Shown piece by piece: positions 36,885 to 47,736 of a DNA stretch of 64,000 nucleotides. Position 1 is the first letter of the stretch. Each line of letters opens with the position of its first letter. Source of the DNA: Vandammella animalimorsus (lineage in GTDB: Bacteria; Pseudomonadota; Gammaproteobacteria; Burkholderiales; Burkholderiaceae_C); contig NZ_NSJB01000001.1 in assembly GCF_002285265.1 (NCBI RefSeq), forward strand, positions 372,001 through 436,000, written 5' to 3'. Below the pieces are notes generated by a model. It was not told where the DNA came from. It saw only the letters and a list, made by a program, of their open reading frames with translations, and did not search any database. The position numbers and the translations under genes are program-made.

Positions 36885-36907
36885 CGGGGGTGCTCAAAAA
36901 CTGTCTG

Positions 36908-37003
36908 GGAATCTGTTCAGGATCTCGGCACGCGTGGGCCGCAAGGCGCAAAGCGCCCAAATTCGCCTCATTGCCCGCCGCGCGGAGATTGTGAACAGAC
37001 TCT
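36908..37003. repeat. terminal-inverted-repeat element, copy 3 (inverted, internally deleted)
   Basis: Read on the minus strand, the 96-bp copy keeps the left end AGAGTCTGTTCACAATCT, the TTTGGGCGCTTTGCGCCTTG core and a right end with CTGTTCAGGATCT complement. It lacks the central hairpin found in copy 1. Its outer base is the last base of the beta-helix gene stop codon. Confidence 0.75.
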
Positions 37004-39558
37004 CAAGGATTGAAGATGGTGTTGCCACTGATGCTGTTGCCCGTGCCCTGGTCGAGGATGGTGTGGCGGTGGATGTGGTTGCCCGTCACGGTGTTGCCCG
37101 AGGTGGTGCTCGTCAGCCACAGGCCGGTGTGCCAGAGGCGGTTGTTGCGGATGCTGCTGCCGCTGATGCGCTCGAGCGTGACGGAGCGCAGGTAGTTGGG
37201 CTCGAAGGTGTTGCCTTCGATCTGCACCCCGCTGACGCGGGCGCTGCTGGCGCTGACCTCGTAGGGCACGCCGGCATAGATGCCGTAGCCGCGGTTGCCG
37301 GCCACGTGCGCCTGGGTGATGCGCACGTTGTGGATGGTTTCGTCCTTGCCGGGCCGGATGTCGATGCCGGTCATGGGCGCCACGCCGTGCGTGCTGTGGT
37401 AGCGCCCGCCCTGCACCAGCACGTCCTGGGCCGAGGCGATGGCCAGGCCGCGGCGGCGGTTGCCCTCGGCCACCACGTTGCACAGTTGCACGTCGCGGCT
37501 GGCCTGGGTCACGGCCAGGCCATCGCCCCAGGCGTCTTGGACTTTGACTTGCTCGATGACGATGCGGCTCGAACCAGCCACCATCACGCCCGTGCCCCAG
37601 GCGCCTTCAGCGCCTTGGTGCGTGTGGCGCTCGCCCAGCACTGCGCCGCCGACCAGGCGGGCGTTGTCCACCTGCTCGAAGCGCACGATGTCGTAGAAGC
37701 TGACGCTGGCGGGCTTGGCCTTGAGCACGGCCTGCTCGGCGAGGCGCAGCGTCATGTGGCTGCGCATGAACAGGCGTTTGGCCGGGTCGATCAGGTAAGT
37801 GCCATCGGGCACCCAGACCATGCCATTCGTGCCAGCGGCCTGGTCGATGGCGGCCTGGATGGCGGCGGTGTCGTCGCTGCGGCCATCGCCTTTGGCGCCC
37901 TTGTCGCGCACGTTGACGGCCTGGCCCGCAGCGGGCATGGGCGCGCACTGCCCCGCAGTTGGCGCTGGCGTGGGCGAGGGGTTGGCCACGGGTGCGGGCG
38001 GGATGGGCGCGGGGGCCGCCACGGGCGCTGCATTGGGCGGCAGCAGGGGCACGGCGGCCAGCCTGTCGAGCCGGTTGTTGGCGATGGTGTTGTGCTTGGG
38101 GCTGCCGTCGGCGCTGGGCTCATCGACGATGAGGCGATCCAGCGCTGCCCCGGGCTGCCCGGTGACGGCGTTGTCCGTGACGGTGATGAAGGTCGCCAGC
38201 GGGCCCAGACCGATGTTGCGGTACTGGCTGTTGATGATGCGGTTGCCAGTGATGCGGGTTTTCCAGCTGCGATTGCCCAGGCCCAGGCCGATGGAGTTGT
38301 CGATGAAGGTGTTGCCCTCCAGCACGACGTTTTCGATCTGGCCGGGGTGGGTGGTGACCATGCCGATGCCACGGCCGGCGTTGTTGATGAATTGCGAGCG
38401 GCGGATGGTCACGTTCTTGACGTGCTCGCGGATCGGCTCGTTTTCCTGGCCCCAAGGCTCGATGTCGATGCCGTCCTGCGGAGGGGTGCCGTGCGTGTTC
38501 TTGAACACCGAATCCTGCACCACGATGGTGTCGACATCGGTGATGGACATGCCCTGGCGGCGGTTCTTGTCGGCCACCACGGCGCAGAACTTGACGTTCT
38601 GGCTGCCGCCGCCGACGTAAAAGCCATCGCCCCAGAACTCGCGGGCTGTGACGTTCTCGATGGCGGCGTGGCGCGCGCCGCGCATCACGAGACCAGCGCC
38701 CCATTCGCCCAGCTGCCCGTCGGCGGGGATGCGGTGCGCGTAGCGCTCGCCCTGCAGATGGCCGCCCAGGACGTGGGCGTTTTCCACATCGTTGAAATGG
38801 AAGATGTTGTAGTGCCGCGAGCCATTGGGCATGGCCTTGAGCACGGCCTGCTGTGACATGTGCACGGTCACGCCACTGCGCATCTGCAGGCCGCAGCGCT
38901 CCTGCCCCCAGCCGCCGCAGGCGTTGACCGTGGCGTCGATCATGTAGGTGCCAGCCGGGATCCAGACGCGCCCGCCGCTGCCGGCCGCTTCATCCAGCGC
39001 GGCCTGAATGGCCGCCGTGTCGTCGGCCTGGCCATCGCCCTTGGCGCCCTTGTCCTTGACGTTGACCGTCAGCGCAGAGGCGGGCATGGGCACGCAAGCG
39101 CCAGCGGTGGGCGGTGGCACGGGCTCTGCCGCAGGGGCAGGCGTGGGCGCGGGAGCTGGCGGTGATGGCGGCACCGGCGCTGGTGCTGGTGCAGGTGCAG
39201 GTGCAGGTGCAGGTGCAGGTGCAGGGGGCGAGGGCGGGACTGGCGCAGGAGCAGGAGGAGCCGGCGCTGGCGCCGGCGGGGATGGGGGCGTCGGACTGGG
39301 CGCAGGCGCTGGTGGTTGCGGAGCAGGAGCAGGAGCAGGTGCAGGTGCAGGTGCAGGTGCAGGTGCAGGTGGCCGTGGGGCGGGCACCGGCGCAGGCGCT
39401 GGCGGTTGCGATGGCGTTGGGTTGGGCTGTGGCCCAGGGGCTGGGTTGGGCGCAGGAGGACGGTTGTCGGATTGACTATCGCCGCCACCGCCACAAGCGG
39501 CCAGGGAGACGGCCAAGGCCAGCATGGCCAAACGCTTTGCGCGCATGCAACTCAACAT
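37003..39558 (-). CDS. lipoprotein with two tandem right-handed beta-helix (pectate-lyase-superfamily) modules
   Basis: An 851-residue exported protein. The signal peptide LAMLALAVSLAAC ends in a lipobox, followed by about 130 residues of nearly pure Pro-Ala repeat. Two homologous modules follow. The first opens VNVKDKGAKGDGQADDTAAI (~185) and the second VNVRDKGAKGDGRSDDTAAI (~575). Each continues into short Asn-rich coils such as IENVVLEGNTFIDNS and ITGNRIINSQYRNIGLG. This is the Pectate_lyase_3 start followed by PbH1 repeats, suggesting a surface polysaccharide-acting or binding protein. GGAGGG before ATG 39558 sets the start. Confidence 0.85.
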   Translation of the reverse strand: MLSCMRAKRLAMLALAVSLAACGGGGDSQSDNRPPAPNPAPGPQPNPTPSQPPAPAPVPAPRPPAPAPAPAPAPAPAPAPQPPAPAPSPTPPSPPAPAPAPPAPAPVPPSPPAPAPAPAPAPAPAPAPVPPSPPAPAPTPAPAAEPVPPPTAGACVPMPASALTVNVKDKGAKGDGQADDTAAIQAALDEAAGSGGRVWIPAGTYMIDATVNACGGWGQERCGLQMRSGVTVHMSQQAVLKAMPNGSRHYNIFHFNDVENAHVLGGHLQGERYAHRIPADGQLGEWGAGLVMRGARHAAIENVTAREFWGDGFYVGGGSQNVKFCAVVADKNRRQGMSITDVDTIVVQDSVFKNTHGTPPQDGIDIEPWGQENEPIREHVKNVTIRRSQFINNAGRGIGMVTTHPGQIENVVLEGNTFIDNSIGLGLGNRSWKTRITGNRIINSQYRNIGLGPLATFITVTDNAVTGQPGAALDRLIVDEPSADGSPKHNTIANNRLDRLAAVPLLPPNAAPVAAPAPIPPAPVANPSPTPAPTAGQCAPMPAAGQAVNVRDKGAKGDGRSDDTAAIQAAIDQAAGTNGMVWVPDGTYLIDPAKRLFMRSHMTLRLAEQAVLKAKPASVSFYDIVRFEQVDNARLVGGAVLGERHTHQGAEGAWGTGVMVAGSSRIVIEQVKVQDAWGDGLAVTQASRDVQLCNVVAEGNRRRGLAIASAQDVLVQGGRYHSTHGVAPMTGIDIRPGKDETIHNVRITQAHVAGNRGYGIYAGVPYEVSASSARVSGVQIEGNTFEPNYLRSVTLERISGSSIRNNRLWHTGLWLTSTTSGNTVTGNHIHRHTILDQGTGNSISGNTIFNP
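39178..39381. repeat. hexanucleotide repeats encoding the Pro-Ala linker
   Basis: GGTGCA units occur in uninterrupted runs near 39182-39230 and again near 39336-39372, with related GGAGCA and GGCGCA units around them. They code for Ala-Pro on the minus strand. Unit length is a multiple of three, so changes alter linker length only. Confidence 0.9.
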
Positions 39559-39791
39559 CACGGTTCCCTCCAAGATGAATGCCGCAACTGGCGTGCTTGG
39601 CCAAGTCGCCAGCCCCTGCCTGAACACATGCGCTGCGCAGCCCAGCGGGCCTGGCGCGGGCACAAACAAGGCGCTCTGTGGCGCCGATCGTGCAGGTGTT
39701 TGCTTTTGTAAAAAATGTGCGGGCGATTATAGAGAGCCTTGGGCGCTGTCTTTGGGCTGGCGCAGCCTTGGCAGCGGCATCGGCATCGGCA

Positions 39792-40190
39792 TCAGGCGCT
39801 TGCGCTGCAGCAGGCGGCCCATTTGATCCAAAGCGCCCAGGCCCAAATGCCCAGGCACAGCGCCAGCGCCAGCAGCACGGCGGCGCTGCCCAGGTCCTTG
39901 GCTTTTTTCGACAGCGGGTGCCATTCGGGGCCGATGCGATCGACGACGGCCTCGATGGCAGAGTTGAGGATTTCCACCAGCAGCACCAGCACGGGCAGCG
40001 CGATGAGCACGGCGGTCTCCAACCAGCCCTGCCCGACCCAGAAGGCCAGGGGAATGAGCACTGCGGCCAGCAGCAGCTCCTGGCGAAAGGCCGCTTCCTG
40101 CCAGGCGGCGCCCAGGCCGTGGCAGGAGTTGCGCAGGGCCGGGCCCAGGCGGGCCAGGCCGGTCTTGGGGGAGTGGGGTGAGGAGGGCAT
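39792..40190 (-). CDS. dgkA: diacylglycerol kinase
   Basis: A 132-residue three-helix inner-membrane kinase recycling diacylglycerol to phosphatidate. WQEAAFRQELLLAAVLIPLAF, VEILNSAIEAVVDRI and HPLSKKAKDLGSAAVLLAL are the DgkA signatures. ATG 40190 is preferred; the frame is open further upstream. A (GGCATC)n run lies just beyond the stop. It is downstream of maeB on the same strand. Confidence 0.93.
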   Translation of the reverse strand: MPSSPHSPKTGLARLGPALRNSCHGLGAAWQEAAFRQELLLAAVLIPLAFWVGQGWLETAVLIALPVLVLLVEILNSAIEAVVDRIGPEWHPLSKKAKDLGSAAVLLALALCLGIWAWALWIKWAACCSASA

Positions 40191-40366
40191 GGGCGGGGCG
40201 ATGGCGCTGCCCGGTTGCGCTGCGGGCAGCGGGTGCTCTTCAGCGGGGCCGGGTGGGGCTGGCTGGGGCGGGGCGTTCGGCCTGCTGCAGCGCTCTGGCC
40301 CTGGCGGCCCAGGGGGTAGCCAAGACCTGGGCGCTGCAGCTGGTTTGAGCCGGGTTGAGGCCAGGC

Positions 40367-42667
<2,301 letters not shown>

Positions 42668-42942
42668 GAATGCCTTGGATTGCGGAAAAAGAGACGCGGG
42701 GGCCGGGCGCGGCACGGTGGATGCTGGGGGGCGATTTTTGCAGAGCTTGGAGGGCCTGGGCACCATTTCGCATCGCAAATTGCTCGCACGCGCCAAGCCG
42801 GGACATTAGCCGCAGCAGATCAGGCGGGCAATGCGTGAAAACGGCAGTACGGCCCGCAAGGGCTGCCATCTCCCAAAGCCCCGTATTGCGTCAGAATCGG
42901 CGCCGCAGCGCACGACTGTTCCGGTGCCGCGGCAACACACGC

Positions 42943-44205
42943 ATGAACCCCACACCCGCCATCGACCCCTGCTTTCTGGCCCTGGCCCAGCCCGTGCTGC
43001 GCGGCCTGAACGGCCAGGCGCTCTCGGTCACCCCCGGCCAGGGCGGCGCGCCCATCGCCGTGCAGCCCTGGCCGGGCGCGACCGCCAGCGGCAGCGCCGG
43101 GCAGGCCATGCGCTGCTGGGGGCATTCGGCGCCGCACGACCCGGCGCCTTGGCTGGCCACGCACGATCGCATCCTGGCGCTCATCGACGGCCATCGCCCC
43201 TTGGTGATTCAGCCCCGCCAGCCCTGGGGGCATGACGGCGCGCCGCCGGATGCGCCCTATCCGGCCGTGGTGGCCGCGCAGGCGGGCGGGCTGACGGTGT
43301 TCCTGGTCAATGCAGCCTCGCGGGTGCGCGTGTTCGCGGCCGACGCGGCGCAGGCGGTGGAGCTGCCCCCGATCGACGACGCGCAGATCTACGCGGCCTG
43401 GGCGCATCAGGGCCAGTTGTGGGCCGCTGGCATGCAGCCGCGCCCGCGCGATGCCGATGGCGACGTCACGGGCTTTGGCCAGGCGCTGCTGCTGCGCTGG
43501 CGCATGCGCCCGCTGGCCGTTGAAGCCCGCTGGCAGGGGCTGGACGTTTGGCCTGTGGATGAAGCCAGCACCCCCGCAGCCGAATGGGCCGGCCTGACCG
43601 GCATGGAAGCCTGGCTGGCGGCCTTGCCCGGCCCTTCGCCCGCGCAGCCGCCCTGGCTGATCGGCGCGCCCCTGCTGCGCGGCGTGCATGATTTGCCGCC
43701 GGATCTCTCGCCCTTCTGGATGCTGGGCCCACCCGCGCCGGATGACTACAGCGCCGCCGTGCTGGCGCAGGCCAAAAACGCGCCAACCCCCTCGCCAGCG
43801 GCCCCGCCCCTGCAATTGGCGCGTGTGCTGGCCGGCCACAGCCTGCTGGCCGTGTGCGGCCAGGGCGCGGGCCATGCGCTGGTGTTCATGCTGGCCCAGC
43901 CCGAGGCCGGCGCTGCCGCCCGCGTCCACCGGCTGTGCCAAAGCCGCTGGGACGGCGCCCAGCTCTCCCCCGCGCAGCCCCTGCACATTGCTGGCCTGCC
44001 CGCGGAGGCCGGCAACGCCACCTTGCTGGATTGGGATGCCGTGCACCACCCCGGCTTCGGCTTTGCCGCCACGCTGCTGTGGCGGCCTGCCCGCCCTGGC
44101 TGTAGTGATGGCAGTGACGGCAGCGGGCCAGCGCCGGCCCTGGCTGGCGCGGTGCTGCACAGCCCCGATGGGCAGCGCTGGCGCGTGGTGCAAATGCTGG
44201 GTTAA
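42943..44205 (+). CDS. hypothetical protein
   Basis: A 420-residue, Ala/Pro-rich predicted cytoplasmic protein beginning MNPTPAIDPCFLALAQPVLRG. No signal peptide, membrane helix or known motif was recognised. Strands such as GGLTVFLVNAASRVRVFAA, DGDVTGFGQALLLRWRM and GFGFAATLLWRPA recur at regular spacing and would suit a beta-propeller-like fold, but this is a guess. Codon use matches neighbouring genes. It is convergent with lldD and divergent from maeB. Confidence 0.6.
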   Translation: MNPTPAIDPCFLALAQPVLRGLNGQALSVTPGQGGAPIAVQPWPGATASGSAGQAMRCWGHSAPHDPAPWLATHDRILALIDGHRPLVIQPRQPWGHDGAPPDAPYPAVVAAQAGGLTVFLVNAASRVRVFAADAAQAVELPPIDDAQIYAAWAHQGQLWAAGMQPRPRDADGDVTGFGQALLLRWRMRPLAVEARWQGLDVWPVDEASTPAAEWAGLTGMEAWLAALPGPSPAQPPWLIGAPLLRGVHDLPPDLSPFWMLGPPAPDDYSAAVLAQAKNAPTPSPAAPPLQLARVLAGHSLLAVCGQGAGHALVFMLAQPEAGAAARVHRLCQSRWDGAQLSPAQPLHIAGLPAEAGNATLLDWDAVHHPGFGFAATLLWRPARPGCSDGSDGSGPAPALAGAVLHSPDGQRWRVVQMLG

Positions 44206-44318
44206 GCCCTGGATGCAGCACGGGGCCTGGGCGCTCTGGCGGAGAGGCAAAGCTCAATGCGGCAGCTGCGCAAGGTTGACTCAGACACCGCCGCAATGCT
44301 GGATCTCAAGAACCCATC

Positions 44319-45455
44319 CTAGCCCTTGGCCAGCAGGTCGCTGGTGATTTCGCCCACGTTTTTCACGCTGGTCAGCGTCATGGCCACGCGCATTTCCTTG
44401 AGCATCAGGTCCAGCAGGTTTTCCACGCCGGCCTGGCCGCGCGCGGCCAGGGCGTAGACGAAGGCGCGGCCGATCATGGTGCAGTCCGCGCCCAGCGCCA
44501 GCATGCGCACCACGTCCAGGCCGTTGCGGATGCCCGAATCGGCCAGGATTTTGATCTGGCCTTTGACGGCATCGGCAATGGGCGGCAGCGCGCGCGCCGA
44601 GGAGAGCACGCCGTCGAGCTGGCGCCCGCCGTGGTTGGAGACGACGATGCCGTCCGCGCCAAAGCGCACGGCGTCCTTGGCGTCCTCGGGGTCGAGAATG
44701 CCTTTGATGACCATGGGGCCGGTCCAGAAGTCGCGGATCCATTCCAGGTCTTTCCAGGAGATGGAGGGGTCGAAGTTCGCGCCCAGGTAGCCGATGTAGT
44801 CCTCCAGGCCGATGACGCGGCCGGTGTATTTGGAGATGTTGCCCAGATCGTGCGGCTTGCCGTGCAGGCCCACGTCCCAGGCCCATTGCGGGTGCAGCGC
44901 GGCTTGCAGGTAGCGGCGCCACTTGGCGTTGGGGCCGCTCATGCCGGAGTGGGCGTCGCGGTAGCGCGTGCCGGGCACGGGCATGTCCACGGTGAAAACC
45001 AGCGTGGAGCAGCCTGCGGCCCGGGCGCGCTCCAGCGCGTTTTTCATGAAGCCGCGATCCTTGAGCACGTAGAGCTGGAACCACATGGGCCGCCCGATGG
45101 CGGGGGCGACTTCCTCGATGGGGCAGACGGAGACGCTGGAGAGGCAAAACGGCACGCCTTTGTTGTAGGCCGCCTTGGCCGCCTGCACTTCGCCGCGGCG
45201 CGCGTACATGCCCGTCAGGCCCACGGGGGAGAGGGCCACGGGCAGGGCGAGCTGCTCGCCGAACAGCTCGATGCGGGTGTCCAGCTCGCTCATGTCCTTG
45301 AGCACGCGCTGGCGCAAGGCGATGTCGGCCAGATCTTCGACGTTGCGGCGCAGGGTTTTCTCGGCGTAGGCGCCGCCGTCGATGTAGTGGAACAAAAAGG
45401 GCGGCAGGCGGCGCTGGGCGGCGGCGCGGTAGTCGCTGGCGGAGGAGATGATCAT
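44319..45455 (-). CDS. lldD: L-lactate dehydrogenase (quinone), FMN-dependent
   Basis: A 378-residue membrane-associated flavoenzyme oxidising L-lactate to pyruvate and passing electrons to quinone. It aligns closely along its length with E. coli Lld[21 protein letters not shown] at the start, [53 protein letters not shown], and the active-site [10 protein letters not shown] with FMN-binding ADSGIRNG. Slightly shorter at the C-terminus. It lies 120 bp downstream of lldP, separated by a large inverted repeat. Confidence 0.96.
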   Translation of the reverse strand: MIISSASDYRAAAQRRLPPFLFHYIDGGAYAEKTLRRNVEDLADIALRQRVLKDMSELDTRIELFGEQLALPVALSPVGLTGMYARRGEVQAAKAAYNKGVPFCLSSVSVCPIEEVAPAIGRPMWFQLYVLKDRGFMKNALERARAAGCSTLVFTVDMPVPGTRYRDAHSGMSGPNAKWRRYLQAALHPQWAWDVGLHGKPHDLGNISKYTGRVIGLEDYIGYLGANFDPSISWKDLEWIRDFWTGPMVIKGILDPEDAKDAVRFGADGIVVSNHGGRQLDGVLSSARALPPIADAVKGQIKILADSGIRNGLDVVRMLALGADCTMIGRAFVYALAARGQAGVENLLDLMLKEMRVAMTLTSVKNVGEITSDLLAKG

Positions 45456-45486
45456 CTGCAGTCTCGCGGTATTGAGGTTCGATGAG

Positions 45487-45539
45487 AGCGTGTGATGCAC
45501 TTTGCGCTCTCGCGGGGGGCGCAAAGTGCATCACACGCT
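45487..45539. repeat. large inverted repeat between lldP and lldD
   Basis: Perfect 21-base arms surround an 11-base GC-rich loop (left arm starts AGCGTGTGATGCACTTTGC). There is no T tract. A half-copy lies at 47465-47504 upstream of lldP, and a third, weaker copy overlaps the 3' end of cydX, so this is a dispersed repeat and not a lactate-specific operator. Confidence 0.85.
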
Positions 45540-45575
45540 TTAGGGCTGGAATGGAGGCGGCCTGTGCTGCCGCGA

Positions 45576-47261
45576 TCAGTGCGGGATCATCCACGGCAGC
45601 ACATAGGCTTGCAGCGTGGTCATGGCGCCGATGATGACCGCAAAGATCAGGCTGTGCTTGACGGTGAAGCGAAACAGATCGGATTCGCGCCCGGCCAGCC
45701 CCACGGCCGCGCAGGCAATGGCAATCGATTGGGGCGAGATCATCTTGCCCGTCACGCCGCCGGTGGTGTTGGCCGCCACCGTCAGCACTTCGGGCAGGCC
45801 CAGTTGCTGGGCCGTGGTGGCTTGCAGCGCGCCAAACAGGGCGTTGGCCGAAGTGTCCGAGCCGGTGAGGAACACGCCAATCCAGCCCAGAAAGGGCGAG
45901 AAGAAGGTGAACGCATCGCCCGTGTGCGCCAAGGCCAGCGCCAGCGTGGCCGACAGGCCCGAGTAATTGGCGATGAAGGCAAAGGCCAGCACCATGCCGA
46001 TGGAGTAAATGGGCAGGGCCAGTTCCTTGAAGGTTTCCGCCAGCGTGCAGGCGGCCTGGGCCGGGCGCATGCGCAGGTAGAGGATGGCCAGCAGCGCGCC
46101 AATCATGATGGCCGTGCCGGTGGCGGAGAACCAGTTGAAGGAATACACCGCGCCGTAGGGCGAGGCGCTGGCGACCACGGGCGGCATTTTCTGCACCAGG
46201 TTGTGCAGCATGGGCACGGGGATGGCAATCACCCAGTCGGCCAGCGCGCCGCCCTGGGCGAACAAGTCCTTGAAGGGCTTGAGGCTCCAGATCGTCACCA
46301 TCGCCGTGAGGATGATGAAGGGCGACCAGGCCTTGAGCACCTTGCCCAGGCTCAGCTCCACCTCGGCTTGCTTTTGCGCCTGGGCCTGCTGGGCGGCCAC
46401 GGCCTGGGCGTCGCCTTCGGTTTCAAAGCGGAAGATGCGCTTGGGCTGCCAGACCTTGAGAAACAGCGTCAGCGCCACCAGCGAGACGATGGCCGAGGTG
46501 ATGTCCGGCAGCTCCGGCCCGATGTAGTTGGCCGTCAGAAACTGCACGATGGCAAAGCTGCCGCCGCCCACCAGCACGGCCGGCCAGGTCTCCTTGATGC
46601 CGCGCCAGCCGTCCATGATGGCCATCAGCCAGAACAGCACGATGACGGTCATGAAGGGCAATTGCCGCCCGGCCATCTGGCTGATCGCCATCGCATCCAC
46701 GCCCGAGACCTGCCCGGCCACGATGATGGGAATGCCCATCGCGCCAAAGGCCACCGGCGCGGTATTGCCGATCAGGCACAGGCCCGCGGCATACAGCGGC
46801 TTGAAGCCCAGGCCCACCAGCAGCGCCGCCGTGATGGCCACCGGCGCGCCAAAGCCCGCCGCGCCTTCCAGAAACGCGCCAAAGCAAAAGCCCACCAGAA
46901 TCAATTGCAGGCGCTGATCGGGCGTGATGGACAGGATCGAGGAGCGGATCACATCGAACTGCCCCGTCTTGACCGAGACTTTGTAGAGAAACACCGCGGC
47001 GACGATGATCCAGGCAATGGGCCACAGCCCGTAGAAAAAGCCATACACGCCCGAGGCCAGCGCCGCCGAAACCGGCATGCGGTAAAACAGCAGCGCCACG
47101 GCCAGCGCCAGCAGCACCGTGATGGTGCCGGCCACATAGCCTTTGAGGCGCAGCCGGGTCAGCGCCAGGAAGAAAAAGATGATGGGGATGAGCGCAACCA
47201 GCGCCGAGACCCAGACGTTGCCCGCCGGGTCGTAGTTTTGTTGCCAGATGGTGGGATCCAT
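45576..47261 (-). CDS. lldP: L-lactate permease
   Basis: A 561-residue, ~12-14-helix inner-membrane proton/lactate symporter. Its sequence tracks E. coli LldP throughout: [97 protein letters not shown] and [24 protein letters not shown] 47261 is preferred because GGAG lies nine bases upstream; an ATG at 47276 is also in frame. It is first in an lldP-lldD unit. No lldR regulator is in the window. Confidence 0.95.
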   Translation of the reverse strand: MDPTIWQQNYDPAGNVWVSALVALIPIIFFFLALTRLRLKGYVAGTITVLLALAVALLFYRMPVSAALASGVYGFFYGLWPIAWIIVAAVFLYKVSVKTGQFDVIRSSILSITPDQRLQLILVGFCFGAFLEGAAGFGAPVAITAALLVGLGFKPLYAAGLCLIGNTAPVAFGAMGIPIIVAGQVSGVDAMAISQMAGRQLPFMTVIVLFWLMAIMDGWRGIKETWPAVLVGGGSFAIVQFLTANYIGPELPDITSAIVSLVALTLFLKVWQPKRIFRFETEGDAQAVAAQQAQAQKQAEVELSLGKVLKAWSPFIILTAMVTIWSLKPFKDLFAQGGALADWVIAIPVPMLHNLVQKMPPVVASASPYGAVYSFNWFSATGTAIMIGALLAILYLRMRPAQAACTLAETFKELALPIYSIGMVLAFAFIANYSGLSATLALALAHTGDAFTFFSPFLGWIGVFLTGSDTSANALFGALQATTAQQLGLPEVLTVAANTTGGVTGKMISPQSIAIACAAVGLAGRESDLFRFTVKHSLIFAVIIGAMTTLQAYVLPWMIPH

Positions 47262-47464
47262 AGCCCGAAGCTCCATGTCACGCAAAAACGAGCCGCCACT
47301 GGACCTGCTTGCAAGGCCCACTGGCCGCAGCCTGTGCGCATCGGGCTGGGTGCTGATGCCAATTGCCCCTTGGGCCGCTGTCGCTGGGGGGATCGGCATC
47401 GCTGCAAGGGCCCGCCATCGGCCCTTGCAGCTGTGCCTTGCACCAAAACGCCGTGTGATTCTAG

Positions 47465-47504
47465 AGCGTGTTATGCACTTTGCACCCCCCCGCGAGAGCG
47501 CCCC
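47465..47504. repeat. half-copy of the AGAGCGTGTTATGC repeat
   Basis: AGAGCGTGTTATGCACTTTGC followed by a C-run and CGCGAGAGCGC matches one arm plus loop of the repeat at 45487-45539; the second arm has decayed. The two copies flank lldP. Confidence 0.7.
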
Positions 47505-47645
47505 GGCATGCGCATTGCGGCGTTGCCGTTTCCTTGCAGCCCGTCAGGCTGCGGCGCAAACGGCGCCTTGCACTGCACACGCCGGGACGCCCCGCGAAAG
47601 CCCTTGGGCAGATCAGCCCATGGCGCAGCGGCGGGCCAGAAAGCC

Positions 47646-47680
47646 AAAAGCCCGCGCCGGGCGGGCCGGTACGGGCTTTT
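47646..47680 (-). terminator. intrinsic terminator after leuA
   Basis: On the minus strand AAAAGCCCG pairs with CGGGCTTTT around a GC-rich loop, giving a terminator-like stem with a T tract. It is ~57 bp past the leuA stop. Confidence 0.75.
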
Positions 47681-47736
47681 GGGGCGCTTGTTTCAGGCCC
47701 TGGGGATCAGGCCGTGAGGATCAGGCCGTGAGGATC

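Larger units (their letters stand above)
47262..47736. other. intergenic region between leuA and lldP
   Basis: About 475 bp without a gene. It contains a half-copy of the lld repeat, the leuA terminator, and tandem GGATCAGGCCGTGA units (47704-47731) running up to the leuA stop codon. Confidence 0.5.

Noticed and set aside
39178-39381. Short regular repeats resembling a CRISPR array
   Set aside because: Units are 6 bp without spacers and encode an in-frame Pro-Ala linker of the beta-helix lipoprotein.
45487-45539. Large inverted repeat as an LldR operator or factor-independent terminator
   Set aside because: No T tract follows, the known LldR operator differs, and related copies occur elsewhere, so it is treated as a dispersed repeat.
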